35,947 nt of DNA from Bacteroidaceae bacterium. GTDB lineage: Bacteria > Bacteroidota > Bacteroidia > Bacteroidales > Barnesiellaceae_A. The first letter of the stretch is position 1, and every line of letters begins with the position of its first letter. The stretch spans positions 1-35,947 of the forward strand of contig JAFZFQ010000034.1 of assembly GCA_017555825.1 (NCBI GenBank), written 5' to 3'. Below are positions 8,338 to 17,774 of this stretch, piece after piece. Under the pieces are notes generated by a model. It was not told where the DNA came from. It searched no databases and saw only the letters and a program-made list of their open reading frames with translations. The position numbers and the translations under genes are program-made.

Positions 8338-9240
8338 TTATCGAGTACCTAAATACAGGAATAACATACCCAATAACACCAATAACAAATCGATGGCCTT
8401 GTTCTTGATATTCTTCTCGCGGAAGAGAATGGCTCCGGCTGTGAAGCTTACTACAACACTACTGCGGCGCACCATCGATACGATAGAAATCATAGACTCG
8501 GGTTGGCTTAGTGCATAGAAGTATACAAAGTCGGCGCAGACGAGAAAGAGAGAAATAAAGAAAATACTTTTTCTCCACACAAAGGGGGTGGTGTTCTTGC
8601 GCTTGGGATACCACATGATGAGTGCTATAATTGCCATGAGTGCCAATTGGTAATATGAGTACCATACCAGTACGCTCATGCGATGAAAGCCGTGCGACAT
8701 GAGGTATTTGTCATACAATCCGCTCATGGCACCTGTTATGGTGGCAAGGACTATAAATAAAATCCATATATTGTGACGGAAGTTGATGCCCTCTTTCTTG
8801 CCCGAGATAGATAGTAGTATGAAGGCTATGATGGCCAGGGTGACTCCTATCCATTGATATAGGTTGAGCACTTCGCCATATATAGCCATAGCTCCTACCA
8901 GTGTGAGTATGGGTTGTGAAGCCTTGATGGGGGCTGCAATGGTAATGGGTAGGTGCTTGGTGGCAAAGTAGGCAAAGAGCCACGAGGATAGCACTATGCA
9001 GGCTTTGAAAAAGATAAATAGGTGTGTGCGAATGTCGGCTGCCGGTACATAAAAGATGGTGTCTTGAATGGTGTGCGGAGCAAATGCCGAGAGGAGTATG
9101 AGCGGTAGAAAAAGTAGTGAGCAGAAGAGGGTGTTGAGTAGCAAAACCGGTATGACGGCATTACCATTGAGCGAAGCCTTCTTGCATGTGTCGTAGGCAC
9201 CCAATAGCAGTGCCGATAGAAAAGCCAATGACAACCACAT
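8338..9240 (-). CDS. EamA/DMT-family transporter
   Basis: A 300-residue integral membrane protein with about ten hydrophobic segments in two similar halves, as in the drug/metabolite transporter (EamA) family. Typical features are the Pro/Lys-rich KHLPITIAAPIKASQPILT of the first repeat and LVWYSYYQLALM in the second half. The substrate cannot be read from sequence. It starts 33 bases after truA with no terminator between them, so it is probably co-transcribed with truA. Confidence 0.85.
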   Translation of the reverse strand: MWLSLAFLSALLLGAYDTCKKASLNGNAVIPVLLLNTLFCSLLFLPLILLSAFAPHTIQDTIFYVPAADIRTHLFIFFKACIVLSSWLFAYFATKHLPITIAAPIKASQPILTLVGAMAIYGEVLNLYQWIGVTLAIIAFILLSISGKKEGINFRHNIWILFIVLATITGAMSGLYDKYLMSHGFHRMSVLVWYSYYQLALMAIIALIMWYPKRKNTTPFVWRKSIFFISLFLVCADFVYFYALSQPESMISIVSMVRRSSVVVSFTAGAILFREKNIKNKAIDLLLVLLGMLFLYLGTR

Positions 9241-9273
9241 GTGCGATAGAATGATTTTTTATACCCTGTGGTC

Positions 9274-10026
9274 TTATTTGTTGATAAAAATTTCGTCGGG
9301 GTAGGTTACGTCGTGTAGGAATAGAGCCTTTCCGGGCATAGATGTACCTGCCAAGCCACGGTCGCGACCCTCGATGATGGCGCAGAACTCGTCGAGCGAA
9401 ATTTTGTGTCGGCCCACTTCTACAAGTGTGCCCACAATGGCTCGCACCATGTTGCGCAAGAAGCGGTCGGCGGTGATGGTAAATGTATAACCCTCGCCCT
9501 CTTGCTGCCAATGTGCATAGGTGACACGACAGTTGTTGGTCTTGACATCGGTGTGTAGCTTGCTGAATGAGGTGAAGTCGGTATATCGGTATAGTAATTC
9601 GGCGGCTTGGTTCATCGCCTCAAAGTCGAGAGAGCCTCGGTATCGCCATGCATATCGCTCGGCAAAGGGCGACTTGTGGTTTATGGCATAGTATTTATAG
9701 GTGCGTGATGTCGCGTCGAAGCGGGCATGAGCCTCATCGGTAACGGGCACGCAGCGATATACGGCAATGTCGGGTGGTAACAAGCGGTTGAGGCGGTCGG
9801 CAAAGGTGTCCGGGTCGGGCAGGGGGGTAGCAGTGTCGAAGTGCGCCACCATAAGGCGTGCATTGACGCCGGCATCGGTGCGACCGGCTCCGGTTACGGG
9901 GGTAGCACAGCGCAACAATGTTTGCATGGCTTCCTCAAGGCGCAATTGTACAGTGATGGCATTGGGTTGTACTTGCCATCCGTGATAGTTGGTCCCGTCG
10001 TATGCAAAGTAGAGGAAGTAACGCAT
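9274..10026 (-). CDS. truA: tRNA pseudouridine synthase A
   Basis: A 250-residue enzyme that makes pseudouridine at positions 38-40 of the tRNA anticodon arm. It starts [18 protein letters not shown], and the catalytic Asp51 lies in [11 protein letters not shown]; the usual His of GVHA is Asn here. Later motifs are SRTYKYY and [14 protein letters not shown]. The ATG at 10026 is preferred: an upstream in-frame ATG at 10062 would place the start inside the speA terminator stem and add residues not seen in the family. Only 24 bases separate that hairpin from the start codon. Confidence 0.95.
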   Translation of the reverse strand: MRYFLYFAYDGTNYHGWQVQPNAITVQLRLEEAMQTLLRCATPVTGAGRTDAGVNARLMVAHFDTATPLPDPDTFADRLNRLLPPDIAVYRCVPVTDEAHARFDATSRTYKYYAINHKSPFAERYAWRYRGSLDFEAMNQAAELLYRYTDFTSFSKLHTDVKTNNCRVTYAHWQQEGEGYTFTITADRFLRNMVRAIVGTLVEVGRHKISLDEFCAIIEGRDRGLAGTSMPGKALFLHDVTYPDEIFINK

Positions 10027-10049
10027 ATATTCTTGGTGTTGAAGTAAAT

Positions 10050-10081
10050 AAATTAGTCCCACGGGAGCGTGGGACTAATTT
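10050..10081 (-). terminator. Intrinsic terminator after speA
   Basis: A perfect 14-bp stem (10050-10063 with 10068-10081, core TTAGTCCCACG) and 4-base loop, followed on the minus strand by ATTTAC. It sits 16 bases past the speA stop codon and 23 bases before truA. Confidence 0.85.
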
Positions 10082-10097
10082 GTTATCTTGTTGATTA

Positions 10098-11993
10098 TTA
10101 TTCGCTTTCGAGATAAGTATATCCGTAAAGGCCCGAGCGATAGTTTGACAAGAACTCGCGACCCTCTTCGGGTGTGATAACGCCGGCCTTCATAGAAGCG
10201 GTAGCCCACGTCTCTACGCTACGCACCAATTTCTTGGGTGAGAATTGTACATAGTCGAGTACCTCGGCTACGGTTTCGCCATCGATGATTTGGTCTATCT
10301 CGTAGCGGTCTTTGTATACGCTGATGTGTACCGCATTGGTGTCGCCAAAGAGGTTGTGCAAGTCGCCCAAAATCTCTTGGTAGGCGCCAACTAAGAAAAC
10401 ACCTATGTAGTAGGGCTCTTTGCCTACGCCGTGTACGGGGAGCGACGATGAGGGGCCGTTGCTTGAGATGAAGTTGGCAATCTTACCATCCGAGTCGCAA
10501 GTGATGTCTTGCAAGGTGGCAGTGCGATCGGGGCGCTCGTCGAGGCGACCGATGGGCATGATGGGGAATACCTGGTCGATAGCCCATGAGTCGGGTAGCG
10601 ACTGGAAGAGTGAGAAGTTACAGAAATACTTGTCGGGCAAGAGACGTTGTATCTTGCGTAACTCCTCGGGAGCATGCTTCATTTCGAGAGCTGTTTGGTT
10701 TACCTCGCGGGCAATAGACCAGAAGAGTTTCTCGATTTGTGCACGGGTGTTGAGGTCGAGCATACCGAGGCTGAAGAGGTCGAGAGCCTCTTCGCGTATT
10801 TGAAGGGCGTCGTGCCAGCTTTCGAGCAGTCTTGGGGTGTTCATGTTGTCCCATATATTATACAGCTCGCGTGCCAATTCGTGTGCATTCTCTTCGAGTT
10901 CCTCTTTCTCTTCCCAAATAGGGAGTGAGGTGGTCTCAAGAGCCTCAATGATGAGCACCGAGTGGTGTGCGGTAAGTGAACGGCCACTCTCGGTAATAAT
11001 GTTGGGTTGTGGGAGGTCGTTTTTGTTGCACACATCGACAAGCGTAAACACTGCGTCGTTGACATACTCTTGTATCGAGTAGTTCATACTGCTCTCGCTC
11101 GATGATGAGCGTGATCCGTCGTAGTCTACACCCAAGCCACCACCGATGTCGACAAACTCGATGTTGAAGCCCATGCGTTGCAGTTGCACATAGAATTGCG
11201 ATGCCTCGCGCAGAGCGTTTTTGATGCGACGTATCTTGGTTATTTGGCTACCGATGTGGAAGTGGATAAATCGCAAACAGTGGGTCATCTTGCGAGAGCG
11301 CAAGAATTCGAGTGCTTCGAGCAATTCGCTTGAGTTGAGGCCGAATTTGCTGGCGTCACCGCCCGATTCTTCCCACTTGCCACTACCCGAGCTGGCGAGT
11401 TTGATGCGGATACCAATATTGGGCTCTACTTTGAATCGCTTGGCAATCTCGGCTATTTTCTTCAATTCGTTGAGTTTTTCAACGACAAGGAAGATGCGAC
11501 GACCCATTTTCTGAGCAAGCAAGGCAAGCTCGATATAGGCCTCGTCTTTGTAGCCATTGCATATAATGAGAGAGTTTTTGTCGGTGTTGATGGCCAATAC
11601 AGCGTGCAACTCGGGCTTCGAGCCGGCTTCAAGACCTATGTTGAATTTCTTGCCGTGGCTTACAATCTCTTCTACCACCGGTCGCATTTGGTTGACCTTG
11701 ATGGGGTAAATGATGAAGTTTTGTGCAGTGTAGCCATACTCCTCGGCTGCTTGGCGGAAGCAATTGGAAATCTTCTCGATGCGGTTGTCGAGAATGTCGG
11801 GGAAGCGTACGAGTACGGGAGCTGTCACGTCGCGTAGTTGTAACTCATCCATCAACTCGCGTAGGTCTACCGAGGCGTGGTTTTCGCGCGGAGTTACTTG
11901 TACATGACCTTTGTCGTTGATCGAAAAATATTTCAAACCCCAGCCATTGATGTTATACAATTCGGCCGAGTCTTCGATGCGCCATCTTCTCAT
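10098..11993 (-). CDS. speA: Biosynthetic arginine decarboxylase
   Basis: A 631-residue PLP enzyme converting arginine to agmatine, the first step of the arginine route to putrescine and spermidine. The alanine-racemase-fold PLP lysine is Lys99 in YPIKVNQ. HIGSQ, the glycine-rich FVDIGGGLGVDYDG and TESGRSLTAHH follow. CDSDGKIANF near the C-terminus supplies the catalytic Cys, and the end carries the typical ITPEEGREFL...GLYGYTYLE. The length matches the biosynthetic ADC family. It has its own -7 element and a strong terminator. Confidence 0.97.
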   Translation of the reverse strand: MRRWRIEDSAELYNINGWGLKYFSINDKGHVQVTPRENHASVDLRELMDELQLRDVTAPVLVRFPDILDNRIEKISNCFRQAAEEYGYTAQNFIIYPIKVNQMRPVVEEIVSHGKKFNIGLEAGSKPELHAVLAINTDKNSLIICNGYKDEAYIELALLAQKMGRRIFLVVEKLNELKKIAEIAKRFKVEPNIGIRIKLASSGSGKWEESGGDASKFGLNSSELLEALEFLRSRKMTHCLRFIHFHIGSQITKIRRIKNALREASQFYVQLQRMGFNIEFVDIGGGLGVDYDGSRSSSSESSMNYSIQEYVNDAVFTLVDVCNKNDLPQPNIITESGRSLTAHHSVLIIEALETTSLPIWEEKEELEENAHELARELYNIWDNMNTPRLLESWHDALQIREEALDLFSLGMLDLNTRAQIEKLFWSIAREVNQTALEMKHAPEELRKIQRLLPDKYFCNFSLFQSLPDSWAIDQVFPIMPIGRLDERPDRTATLQDITCDSDGKIANFISSNGPSSSLPVHGVGKEPYYIGVFLVGAYQEILGDLHNLFGDTNAVHISVYKDRYEIDQIIDGETVAEVLDYVQFSPKKLVRSVETWATASMKAGVITPEEGREFLSNYRSGLYGYTYLESE

Positions 11994-12044
11994 TTCGTTG
12001 GTTACTTGTTTTTGTTGTATTGTTATAGTATGTATTTGAACTCA

Positions 12045-12052
12045 CAAAAATA
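12045..12052 (-). promoter_or_regulatory. -7 element of speA
   Basis: Minus-strand TATTTTTG is an exact TAnnTTTG match, about 52 bases before the speA ATG. No convincing -33 element is seen. Confidence 0.5.
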
Positions 12053-12130
12053 CATATTATAATTTAAAAACACCCCTAAGAAATGACTAAAGTTTAATTT
12101 GTTATGTTTTTGAAGGTTGTTTTCTTGATT

Positions 12131-12691
12131 TTATGCAAAAAACAGGTGTTCTATGCATATTTTTACGCCTATGAGTATGAGTATAACGCCACCTATTATC
12201 TCGGCGCCTTTCTTGAGATAACATCCGATTTTCTTGCCAATATATAGGCCGGCCATAGAGAAAATGAATGTGGTAATACCTATGACTATAGCCGATTCTA
12301 TGATGTTGACATGCAAGAATGTGAGCGAAATGCCTACTGCCATGGCATCGATGCTGGTGGCAAGTCCCATGGTCATGGCTGTGCGGGTGCAGCATGGGTC
12401 GAAACACTCTTGCTCCTCGTTGCGAAGAGCCTCAATTATCATGCGACCTCCTAAGTAGAGTAGCAATCCCAATGCAATCCAGTGGTCGTAGCTTTCGATA
12501 AGGTCTCTAAAGCCTACACCAAGCAGCCATCCCACAACGGGCATGAGACCTTGAAATACAGCCAATATAAGGGCGAATTTACATGCACGACGAGTGGTAA
12601 AGGGCTGCATGAGTGTTCCACTTGTGAGCGATACGGCAAAGCTATCCATACACAATCCGATAGCAAGGATGATGAGCGAGAATAGTGTCAT
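12131..12691 (-). CDS. mntP: Manganese efflux pump MntP
   Basis: A 186-residue membrane protein with six hydrophobic segments in two repeats. Each repeat starts with the family's Asp motif: LCMDSFAVSLTSG (about residues 13-25) and ATSIDAMAVGISL (about 110-122). MntP exports Mn2+ across the inner membrane and protects against manganese excess. Length and topology are standard. A hairpin ending 22 bases before the ATG, plus a long-range pairing upstream of it, suggests leader-RNA control. Confidence 0.93.
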   Translation of the reverse strand: MTLFSLIILAIGLCMDSFAVSLTSGTLMQPFTTRRACKFALILAVFQGLMPVVGWLLGVGFRDLIESYDHWIALGLLLYLGGRMIIEALRNEEQECFDPCCTRTAMTMGLATSIDAMAVGISLTFLHVNIIESAIVIGITTFIFSMAGLYIGKKIGCYLKKGAEIIGGVILILIGVKICIEHLFFA

Positions 12692-12713
12692 GAGTTTTTT
12701 ATAGTTAATAAAA

Positions 12714-12749
12714 ACGGGAGAACTCGGCTCTATGAGCGTCGTCTCCCGT
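12714..12749 (-). terminator. Terminator hairpin in front of mntP
   Basis: Stem ACGGGAGA / TCTCCCGT (12714-12721 with 12742-12749) encloses a nested GCTC/GAGC stem and is followed on the minus strand by TTTATTAAC. It can end transcripts of the ABC exporter and, because the mntP start is only 22 bases away, any mntP transcript starting upstream of it. Confidence 0.75.
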
Positions 12750-12845
12750 CATCACACACACATAACACACATTACTATAACCACTGTTGTGCCCCAAAGG
12801 TTCGCTGTGGATCGTAATTTTTTTGCTGTAATGATGTGTGATGAC
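12714..12845 (-). promoter_or_regulatory. Candidate structured leader RNA of mntP
   Basis: On the minus strand GTCATCACACA (12845-12835) can pair perfectly over 11 bp with TGTGTGATGAC (12758-12748). A second stem, CATTAC with GTAATG (12833-12828 with 12775-12770), lies inside. The 3' arm of the long stem overlaps the first two bases of the terminator. This is the layout of a riboswitch-type leader, but I could not match it to the known yybP-ykoY manganese riboswitch. Confidence 0.35.
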
Positions 12846-12851
12846 CGGTTA

Positions 12852-14681
12852 TTAAAATGTTTGCATATCTACGAGGTGCTTGTAATAGCCATCTTTGGCC
12901 ACAAGCTCGTCGTGTTTTCCTTGTTCAACAATTTGACCTTCGTGTACGACGCAGATGAGGTCGGCATTGCGTATGGTCGATAGGCGGTGTGCCACGACAA
13001 GAGTCGTGCGGTTGCGCATGAGCTGTTCAAGTGCTTCTTGCACAAGTCTTTCCGACTCGGTGTCGAGAGCCGATGTTGCCTCGTCAAGAATGAGTATGGG
13101 CGGATTCTTGAGTATGGCACGAGCTATACTTATGCGTTGACGTTGACCACCCGACAGCAGGCATCCACGGTCGCCAATGTTGGTGTTGTAACCCTCCTTG
13201 GTTTCCATGATGAAGTTGTGCGCGTTGGCAATGCGAGCCGCTTCCATCACTTGCTCCATGGTAGCATCTTTTACGCCAAAGGCTATGTTGTTGAAGAAAG
13301 TATCGTTGAAGAGTATTGCCTCCTGGTTTACGTTGCCCATGAGCTCGCGCAGGTCATGCACCTTGACGTCTTTTATATTCACGCCGTCGATATATATACC
13401 GCCCTCGTTTACATCGTAAAATCGGGGTAAGAGGTCGGCAAGGGTTGTCTTTCCCGAGCCCGATTGTCCTACAAGGGCTATTGTTTGTCCGCGCTTGATA
13501 TTGAGAGTTACATTTTTTATCACATAGTCGTTGCTGTATTTGAACGATACGTTGCGGTACTCTATACCTTGGCGCAACTCGGTGAGTTGAGTAGGATTTT
13601 GGGGGTCTTGTATGGGGTTGGGGGTAGATAGCAGTTTGTCTATGCGCTCCATCGCTGCCAATCCGCGTTGTACGGCATACATACCCTTAGATAAGTCTTT
13701 TACGGGGTTGATGATGCTGTAGAATATAATCAAGAAGTAGATAAACTGTGCAGCATCGATGGTACTACTGCCCGAGAGGATGAGGCTACCGCCAAACCAC
13801 AGCACAATAACGATGGTTGCAGTGCCAAGAAATTCGCTCATGGGGTGAGCCAAGGCCTGACGACGAGCCACGCGCTTGTTCTGGTTGAAGTAGGTGTTGA
13901 GTATGCCGTGAAATTTGCTTGCAATCTTCTTTTCGGCGTTGAATGCCTTGATAATGCGCATGCCGCCCAGGGTCTCTTCAATCGATGCCATGATGGTTCC
14001 CCAGCAAGATTGTAGCTCTTTCGACTGCCTTTTCAGTGAGCGACCTACGCGACCCATCAGGAGACCGGCAGTGGGAAGTAGTATGAGCACAAAGAGTGTG
14101 AGTTGCCAACTGATGAAGAACATCATCGAGAGGCACACGATAATCATGATGGGGTCTTTGAAAATCATTTCGAGCGACGACATGATAGAGGTCTCTACCT
14201 CGGCAGTATCGCCTGTCATGCGAGCCATGATATCGCCTTTGCGTTCGTTCGAGAAAAATCCGATGGGCAAGGTGAGTACCTTGTCGTGTACATGACCTCG
14301 TATGTCTCTCACTACGCCATTGCGCAGGGGTATCAAGAAGAATGAGCTGAGGTAGGCGCTACCCGTTTTCATAGCGGTGGTGACGGTAAGAAAAACGCCC
14401 AATAGTAGTATGGTGGTCGATGGACCAAAGTGCTCGATAGCTTGTGCTGTAGTATAGTAGAAGTTGTTGATAGCAACGTCTTTAAGGTTGCTTATATCCC
14501 ACTCCATATAGGTGTATTCACTCACATTGCCGGTCTTGAAGAGCATCTCCAATATGGGCATAATCGTAGCAAACGAAAAGAGTGTGAAAAGCGATGTGAG
14601 GATATTGAAAAAAATATTGAGCGCGAGGTAGTGCTTGTAGGGTGGAACAAATCGGCGCAATATGGATATGAATTCTTTCAT
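12852..14681 (-). CDS. ABC exporter, MsbA-like (membrane plus ATPase fusion)
   Basis: A 609-residue half-transporter: six membrane segments in the first ~330 residues, then an ATPase domain. The ATPase shows Walker A GQSGSGKTT, signature LSGGQRQRISIARA, Walker B ILILDEATSALD and the H-loop VVAHRLSTI. It should act as a homodimer in the inner membrane; lipid A flipping (MsbA) is the likeliest role, but peptide or drug export is possible. The ATG at 14681 is chosen over one at 14723 because an exact -7 promoter element (14705-14712) lies between them. Confidence 0.92.
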   Translation of the reverse strand: MKEFISILRRFVPPYKHYLALNIFFNILTSLFTLFSFATIMPILEMLFKTGNVSEYTYMEWDISNLKDVAINNFYYTTAQAIEHFGPSTTILLLGVFLTVTTAMKTGSAYLSSFFLIPLRNGVVRDIRGHVHDKVLTLPIGFFSNERKGDIMARMTGDTAEVETSIMSSLEMIFKDPIMIIVCLSMMFFISWQLTLFVLILLPTAGLLMGRVGRSLKRQSKELQSCWGTIMASIEETLGGMRIIKAFNAEKKIASKFHGILNTYFNQNKRVARRQALAHPMSEFLGTATIVIVLWFGGSLILSGSSTIDAAQFIYFLIIFYSIINPVKDLSKGMYAVQRGLAAMERIDKLLSTPNPIQDPQNPTQLTELRQGIEYRNVSFKYSNDYVIKNVTLNIKRGQTIALVGQSGSGKTTLADLLPRFYDVNEGGIYIDGVNIKDVKVHDLRELMGNVNQEAILFNDTFFNNIAFGVKDATMEQVMEAARIANAHNFIMETKEGYNTNIGDRGCLLSGGQRQRISIARAILKNPPILILDEATSALDTESERLVQEALEQLMRNRTTLVVAHRLSTIRNADLICVVHEGQIVEQGKHDELVAKDGYYKHLVDMQTF

Positions 14682-14704
14682 GTACTGTTGTATGAATGAG
14701 TGTG

Positions 14705-14712
14705 CAAAGATA
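14705..14712 (-). promoter_or_regulatory. -7 element of the ABC exporter gene
   Basis: Minus-strand TATCTTTG, an exact TAnnTTTG match, 23 bases before the chosen ATG. It rules against the upstream in-frame start. Confidence 0.6.
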
Positions 14713-14878
14713 GTGTTTTGCAATGAGATATAGGGTGCAATTGTATAAAATTAGTAAATAATAACGCAACACTCTTGAGCGGAGGCAGTATAAAAGAAAA
14801 ATTTTTTTCAAAAAGAATTAAACTTTTAGTTTAAGTTGTAGTCTTATGTGCAGTTTCAAAAGAATAAAATCCTTATTT

Positions 14879-17701
14879 ATGAGACATAAAATATTTTTGT
14901 TGCTCATTCTTATGAGCTTGACTTTTTCTGTGGTGTCTGTGGCACAGCGAGTTAGTGTGAGCGGTGTTGTGCGCGATGCTGCCGACAACGAGCCATTGCC
15001 TCGCGTCAGTGTACGCTTGTTGCAAGCCCGGGATAGTGCCTATGTAGCAGGTACAACCGGTAATGCCGAAGGTCTCTTTCGCATCAACGAGGTGCCTCAT
15101 GGCAGTTATATTGTGCAGTTTTCTTTCTTGGGCTACAGCACGCAGTATGTCAATATCAACACCCGCTCGGTACGCTCGCAGTATAACATGGGCGAGATAT
15201 TGATGAGTACAGGCGATATTCTCCTCAAGGAGGCTACTGTTGTGGGCAAGGCTCCCGAGGTGGTAGTGAAGGAAGATACCATTGAGTTTAATGCCGACTC
15301 GTACAAAACTCAGCCGAGTGCTGTAGTTGAAGACTTGCTCAAGCGACTGCCGGGTGTTGAAGTTGACGAGACAGGTAAGATTACTGCCAACGGTAAAGAG
15401 GTGACTAAAATCTTGCTCGATGGCAAAGAGTTCTTCTCGGACGACCCCAAGGTAGCATCGAAAAATATCCCTGTCGAGATGGTGCAAAAGTTGCAAGTAG
15501 TAGACCGCAAGAGCGACTTGGCTCGTATTACAGGTGTAGACGATGGTGAGGAAGAGACAGTTATCAACCTTACTATCAAGCCCGGTATGAAGCAAGGTTG
15601 GTTTGGTGAGATACAAGGTGGATATGGCTACCGCTTGATAAACAGTAGTGTGGATCAAACAAGCCCCCACCGCTATCAAGGTGGAGCTATGGTCAACTAT
15701 ATAAAGGACGATGACCAATTTACACTTATTCTCAACTCGAACAACGTAAACAGTATGGGCTTTACCGACCAAGGTCAAGGCCAATTCCGTCGCTGGGGTG
15801 GCAATAATGGTATTGCTACGTCGCACAGCTTGGGTTTGAACTTCAATGTGGGTAATCAAGAGATATTCCGCGTGGGTGGTGACGTGATGTACTCATACAA
15901 CGATCGCGATACACGCAAGCGCAGTGAGCGTCAAGACTTCTTCAGCGATAGTACCTCGTACAGCGACCTACGTTCGGAGTCGCGCGACATCGGTCAACAA
16001 ATCAATGGTCGCTTCCGCATACAATGGAACCCCGACTCGTTGAATACGTTTGAGTTCCGTCCGCAAATTTCGGTAAACTTCAACGATTCGCGTCTTCTCG
16101 AAGAGTCGAATACCTATGCAGGTGATGCTGCACGTACGCAAGTCAACCGCAACTACAACTACAACAATAGTAATGGTGTGAACTTGCGCACATCGGGTGA
16201 GTTGATTTATAACCGTCAACTTGCTTCTAAGCCCGGTCGTTCTATCAGTATTCACGGTCGCTACAACTTCTCTAATACGACCGAGACCGGCAATAGTATA
16301 GACAAAACTTGGTATTATCTCTTGAATGATACTACTGATTTGAATCAGACCAGCAACGACCACTCTTGGAGCAATGGCTACTCGGCTCGCTTTACCTACA
16401 CCGAGCCTATCGGTAAGCCCGAGAAAGGTATGTTCTTAACATTTGCTTTGCGTAGTGAAGGAAACTTCCGCAACGCTGATAAGTATACCTATACAGCCGA
16501 TGAGTTTGGTGTTTATCCGTTGGAACCCGATACAGCCTATAGTAATAGCTTCCGCAATATGAACATTACCAATAGTGCACAGATTGGTTTCCGTCACGTT
16601 ACTCGCAACCTCAACTACAATGTGGGATTGTCATTTGAGCCCACAACAACATCGTCGCAAGACCTTATGAAGCCCCTCAACAACATCGATGCTTATACAG
16701 TATATAACTGGGCTCCTTTTATGTGGCTTACTTATAAGGTCGACAAGCAAACATCGTTGAGATTGTGGTATAATGGTCGTACCGAGCAACCCACTATTGC
16801 TCAATTGCAACCCGTGCCCGATATATCAAATCCGTTGAATATCGTAGTGGGTAACCCCGACCTCTCTCCCAGCTTCACACACCGCTTGCGCTTGCGCTTC
16901 AGTGATTATGATACCAACACACAACGCTCTATCATGGCGCACTTGCGTGCCAACTACACCATGAACAGCATCATTTCGGCTACCGAATACAACTCGGAGA
17001 CCGGTGGTCGCCTCACAACCTATGAGAACGTAGATGGTGTGTGGAGTGTCAATGGTATGTTTATGATTACCCTGCCATTTAAAGATAAGCGTTGGCAATT
17101 GAACAACTTTACCCGTTTGGGCTTCAGTAGCAGTGCGGGTAAGAACAATGCCGAGCTCAACCGTGCCAACCAATTTACTGCCGGTGAGAGCCTTTCGTTG
17201 GCATTCCGTAGTACCTATTTCGACACAGAGTTGCGTGGCCGTTACGACTTGCAACATGTGCGCAATACCGTGCAAACCGGAAACAACCGCACCGTACACA
17301 CCTATGGTGGTACTTACAGCTTTACAGTCAACTTGCCCTTTGGCATGACAATAGGTAGCGATATAGGTTACACCGGCAATATGGGTTATACCGATGGTTA
17401 TAATCAAGATGTGTGGATGTGGAATGCTCAGATTTCGTATTCGTTCCTTGCCGGTCGCAATGCAACTCTTACGCTCAAGGGTGTAGACTTGCTCAACCAA
17501 TCGAACAACATTCAACGTACCGTAACCGGTAACTACCTCGAAGACGTTGAGTACAATACATTGGGTCGCTACTGCATGCTTTCGTTCAGCTACCGCTTCA
17601 ATACGTTTGGCAAGGACAAGCCTCAAATGCGCGGACAGTTTGGTCCCGGCTTCGGACCTCCTCCCGGTGCTCCCGTAGGTCCTCCTCCCAGACATCATTA
17701 A
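14879..17701 (+). CDS. Outer-membrane beta-barrel protein with carboxypeptidase-like domain (TonB-receptor type)
   Basis: A 940-residue outer-membrane protein of the SusC/OMP_b-brl_3 type. It starts with a signal peptide (residues 1-23, ending SVVSVAQ). A carboxypeptidase-regulatory-like beta domain follows (about 25-105, VSGVVRDAADNEPLP). Next is a plug-like segment with VVEDLLKRLPGVEVDETG and KILLDGKEFFSDDP. The remainder is an Asn/Tyr/aromatic-rich barrel, ending YRFNTFGK and then a Pro/Gly-rich tail of about 25 residues past the last strand. No SusD-like lipoprotein is adjacent, so the substrate is unknown. The start at 14879 gives a clean signal peptide; an ATG at 14846 is less likely. 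A 6-bp inverted repeat (14818-14823 / 14829-14834) lies upstream. Confidence 0.88.
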   Translation: MRHKIFLLLILMSLTFSVVSVAQRVSVSGVVRDAADNEPLPRVSVRLLQARDSAYVAGTTGNAEGLFRINEVPHGSYIVQFSFLGYSTQYVNINTRSVRSQYNMGEILMSTGDILLKEATVVGKAPEVVVKEDTIEFNADSYKTQPSAVVEDLLKRLPGVEVDETGKITANGKEVTKILLDGKEFFSDDPKVASKNIPVEMVQKLQVVDRKSDLARITGVDDGEEETVINLTIKPGMKQGWFGEIQGGYGYRLINSSVDQTSPHRYQGGAMVNYIKDDDQFTLILNSNNVNSMGFTDQGQGQFRRWGGNNGIATSHSLGLNFNVGNQEIFRVGGDVMYSYNDRDTRKRSERQDFFSDSTSYSDLRSESRDIGQQINGRFRIQWNPDSLNTFEFRPQISVNFNDSRLLEESNTYAGDAARTQVNRNYNYNNSNGVNLRTSGELIYNRQLASKPGRSISIHGRYNFSNTTETGNSIDKTWYYLLNDTTDLNQTSNDHSWSNGYSARFTYTEPIGKPEKGMFLTFALRSEGNFRNADKYTYTADEFGVYPLEPDTAYSNSFRNMNITNSAQIGFRHVTRNLNYNVGLSFEPTTTSSQDLMKPLNNIDAYTVYNWAPFMWLTYKVDKQTSLRLWYNGRTEQPTIAQLQPVPDISNPLNIVVGNPDLSPSFTHRLRLRFSDYDTNTQRSIMAHLRANYTMNSIISATEYNSETGGRLTTYENVDGVWSVNGMFMITLPFKDKRWQLNNFTRLGFSSSAGKNNAELNRANQFTAGESLSLAFRSTYFDTELRGRYDLQHVRNTVQTGNNRTVHTYGGTYSFTVNLPFGMTIGSDIGYTGNMGYTDGYNQDVWMWNAQISYSFLAGRNATLTLKGVDLLNQSNNIQRTVTGNYLEDVEYNTLGRYCMLSFSYRFNTFGKDKPQMRGQFGPGFGPPPGAPVGPPPRHH

Positions 17702-17723
17702 TGCGCTAAGACAAATAAGACAT

Positions 17724-17758
17724 ATCGGTCAACTCGGTAATCTATCGGGTTGACCGAT
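17724..17758 (+). terminator. Intrinsic terminator after the outer-membrane barrel gene
   Basis: A 10-bp inverted repeat ATCGGTCAAC (17724-17733) / GTTGACCGAT (17749-17758) with a 15-base loop, followed by TTCTATAT. It lies 22 bases past the stop codon. Confidence 0.7.
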
Positions 17759-17774
17759 TTCTATATAACAAAGG

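Noticed and set aside
10027..10062. Upstream in-frame ATG of truA at 10062
   Set aside because: It lies inside the speA terminator stem; family members begin at the MRYFLYF start.
12750..12780. CA-rich simple repeat as a CRISPR or phase-variation tract
   Set aside because: It is an imperfect, short CA stretch with no spacer structure and sits in no coding frame; part of it forms the mntP leader stem.
12692..12851. yybP-ykoY manganese riboswitch before mntP
   Set aside because: The expected conserved GGGGAGUAG and its partner segments are not present in the right order; only generic hairpins are seen.
14682..14723. Upstream in-frame ATG of the ABC exporter at 14723
   Set aside because: It lies upstream of the exact -7 promoter element at 14705-14712 and adds 14 residues not expected in the family.
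14873..15859. Long minus-strand open frame (328 codons) opposite the outer-membrane barrel gene, with a second (290 codons) at 16826-17698
   Set aside because: The encoded sequences have no domain pattern or signal peptide and oppose a clearly real gene; they follow from its codon usage.
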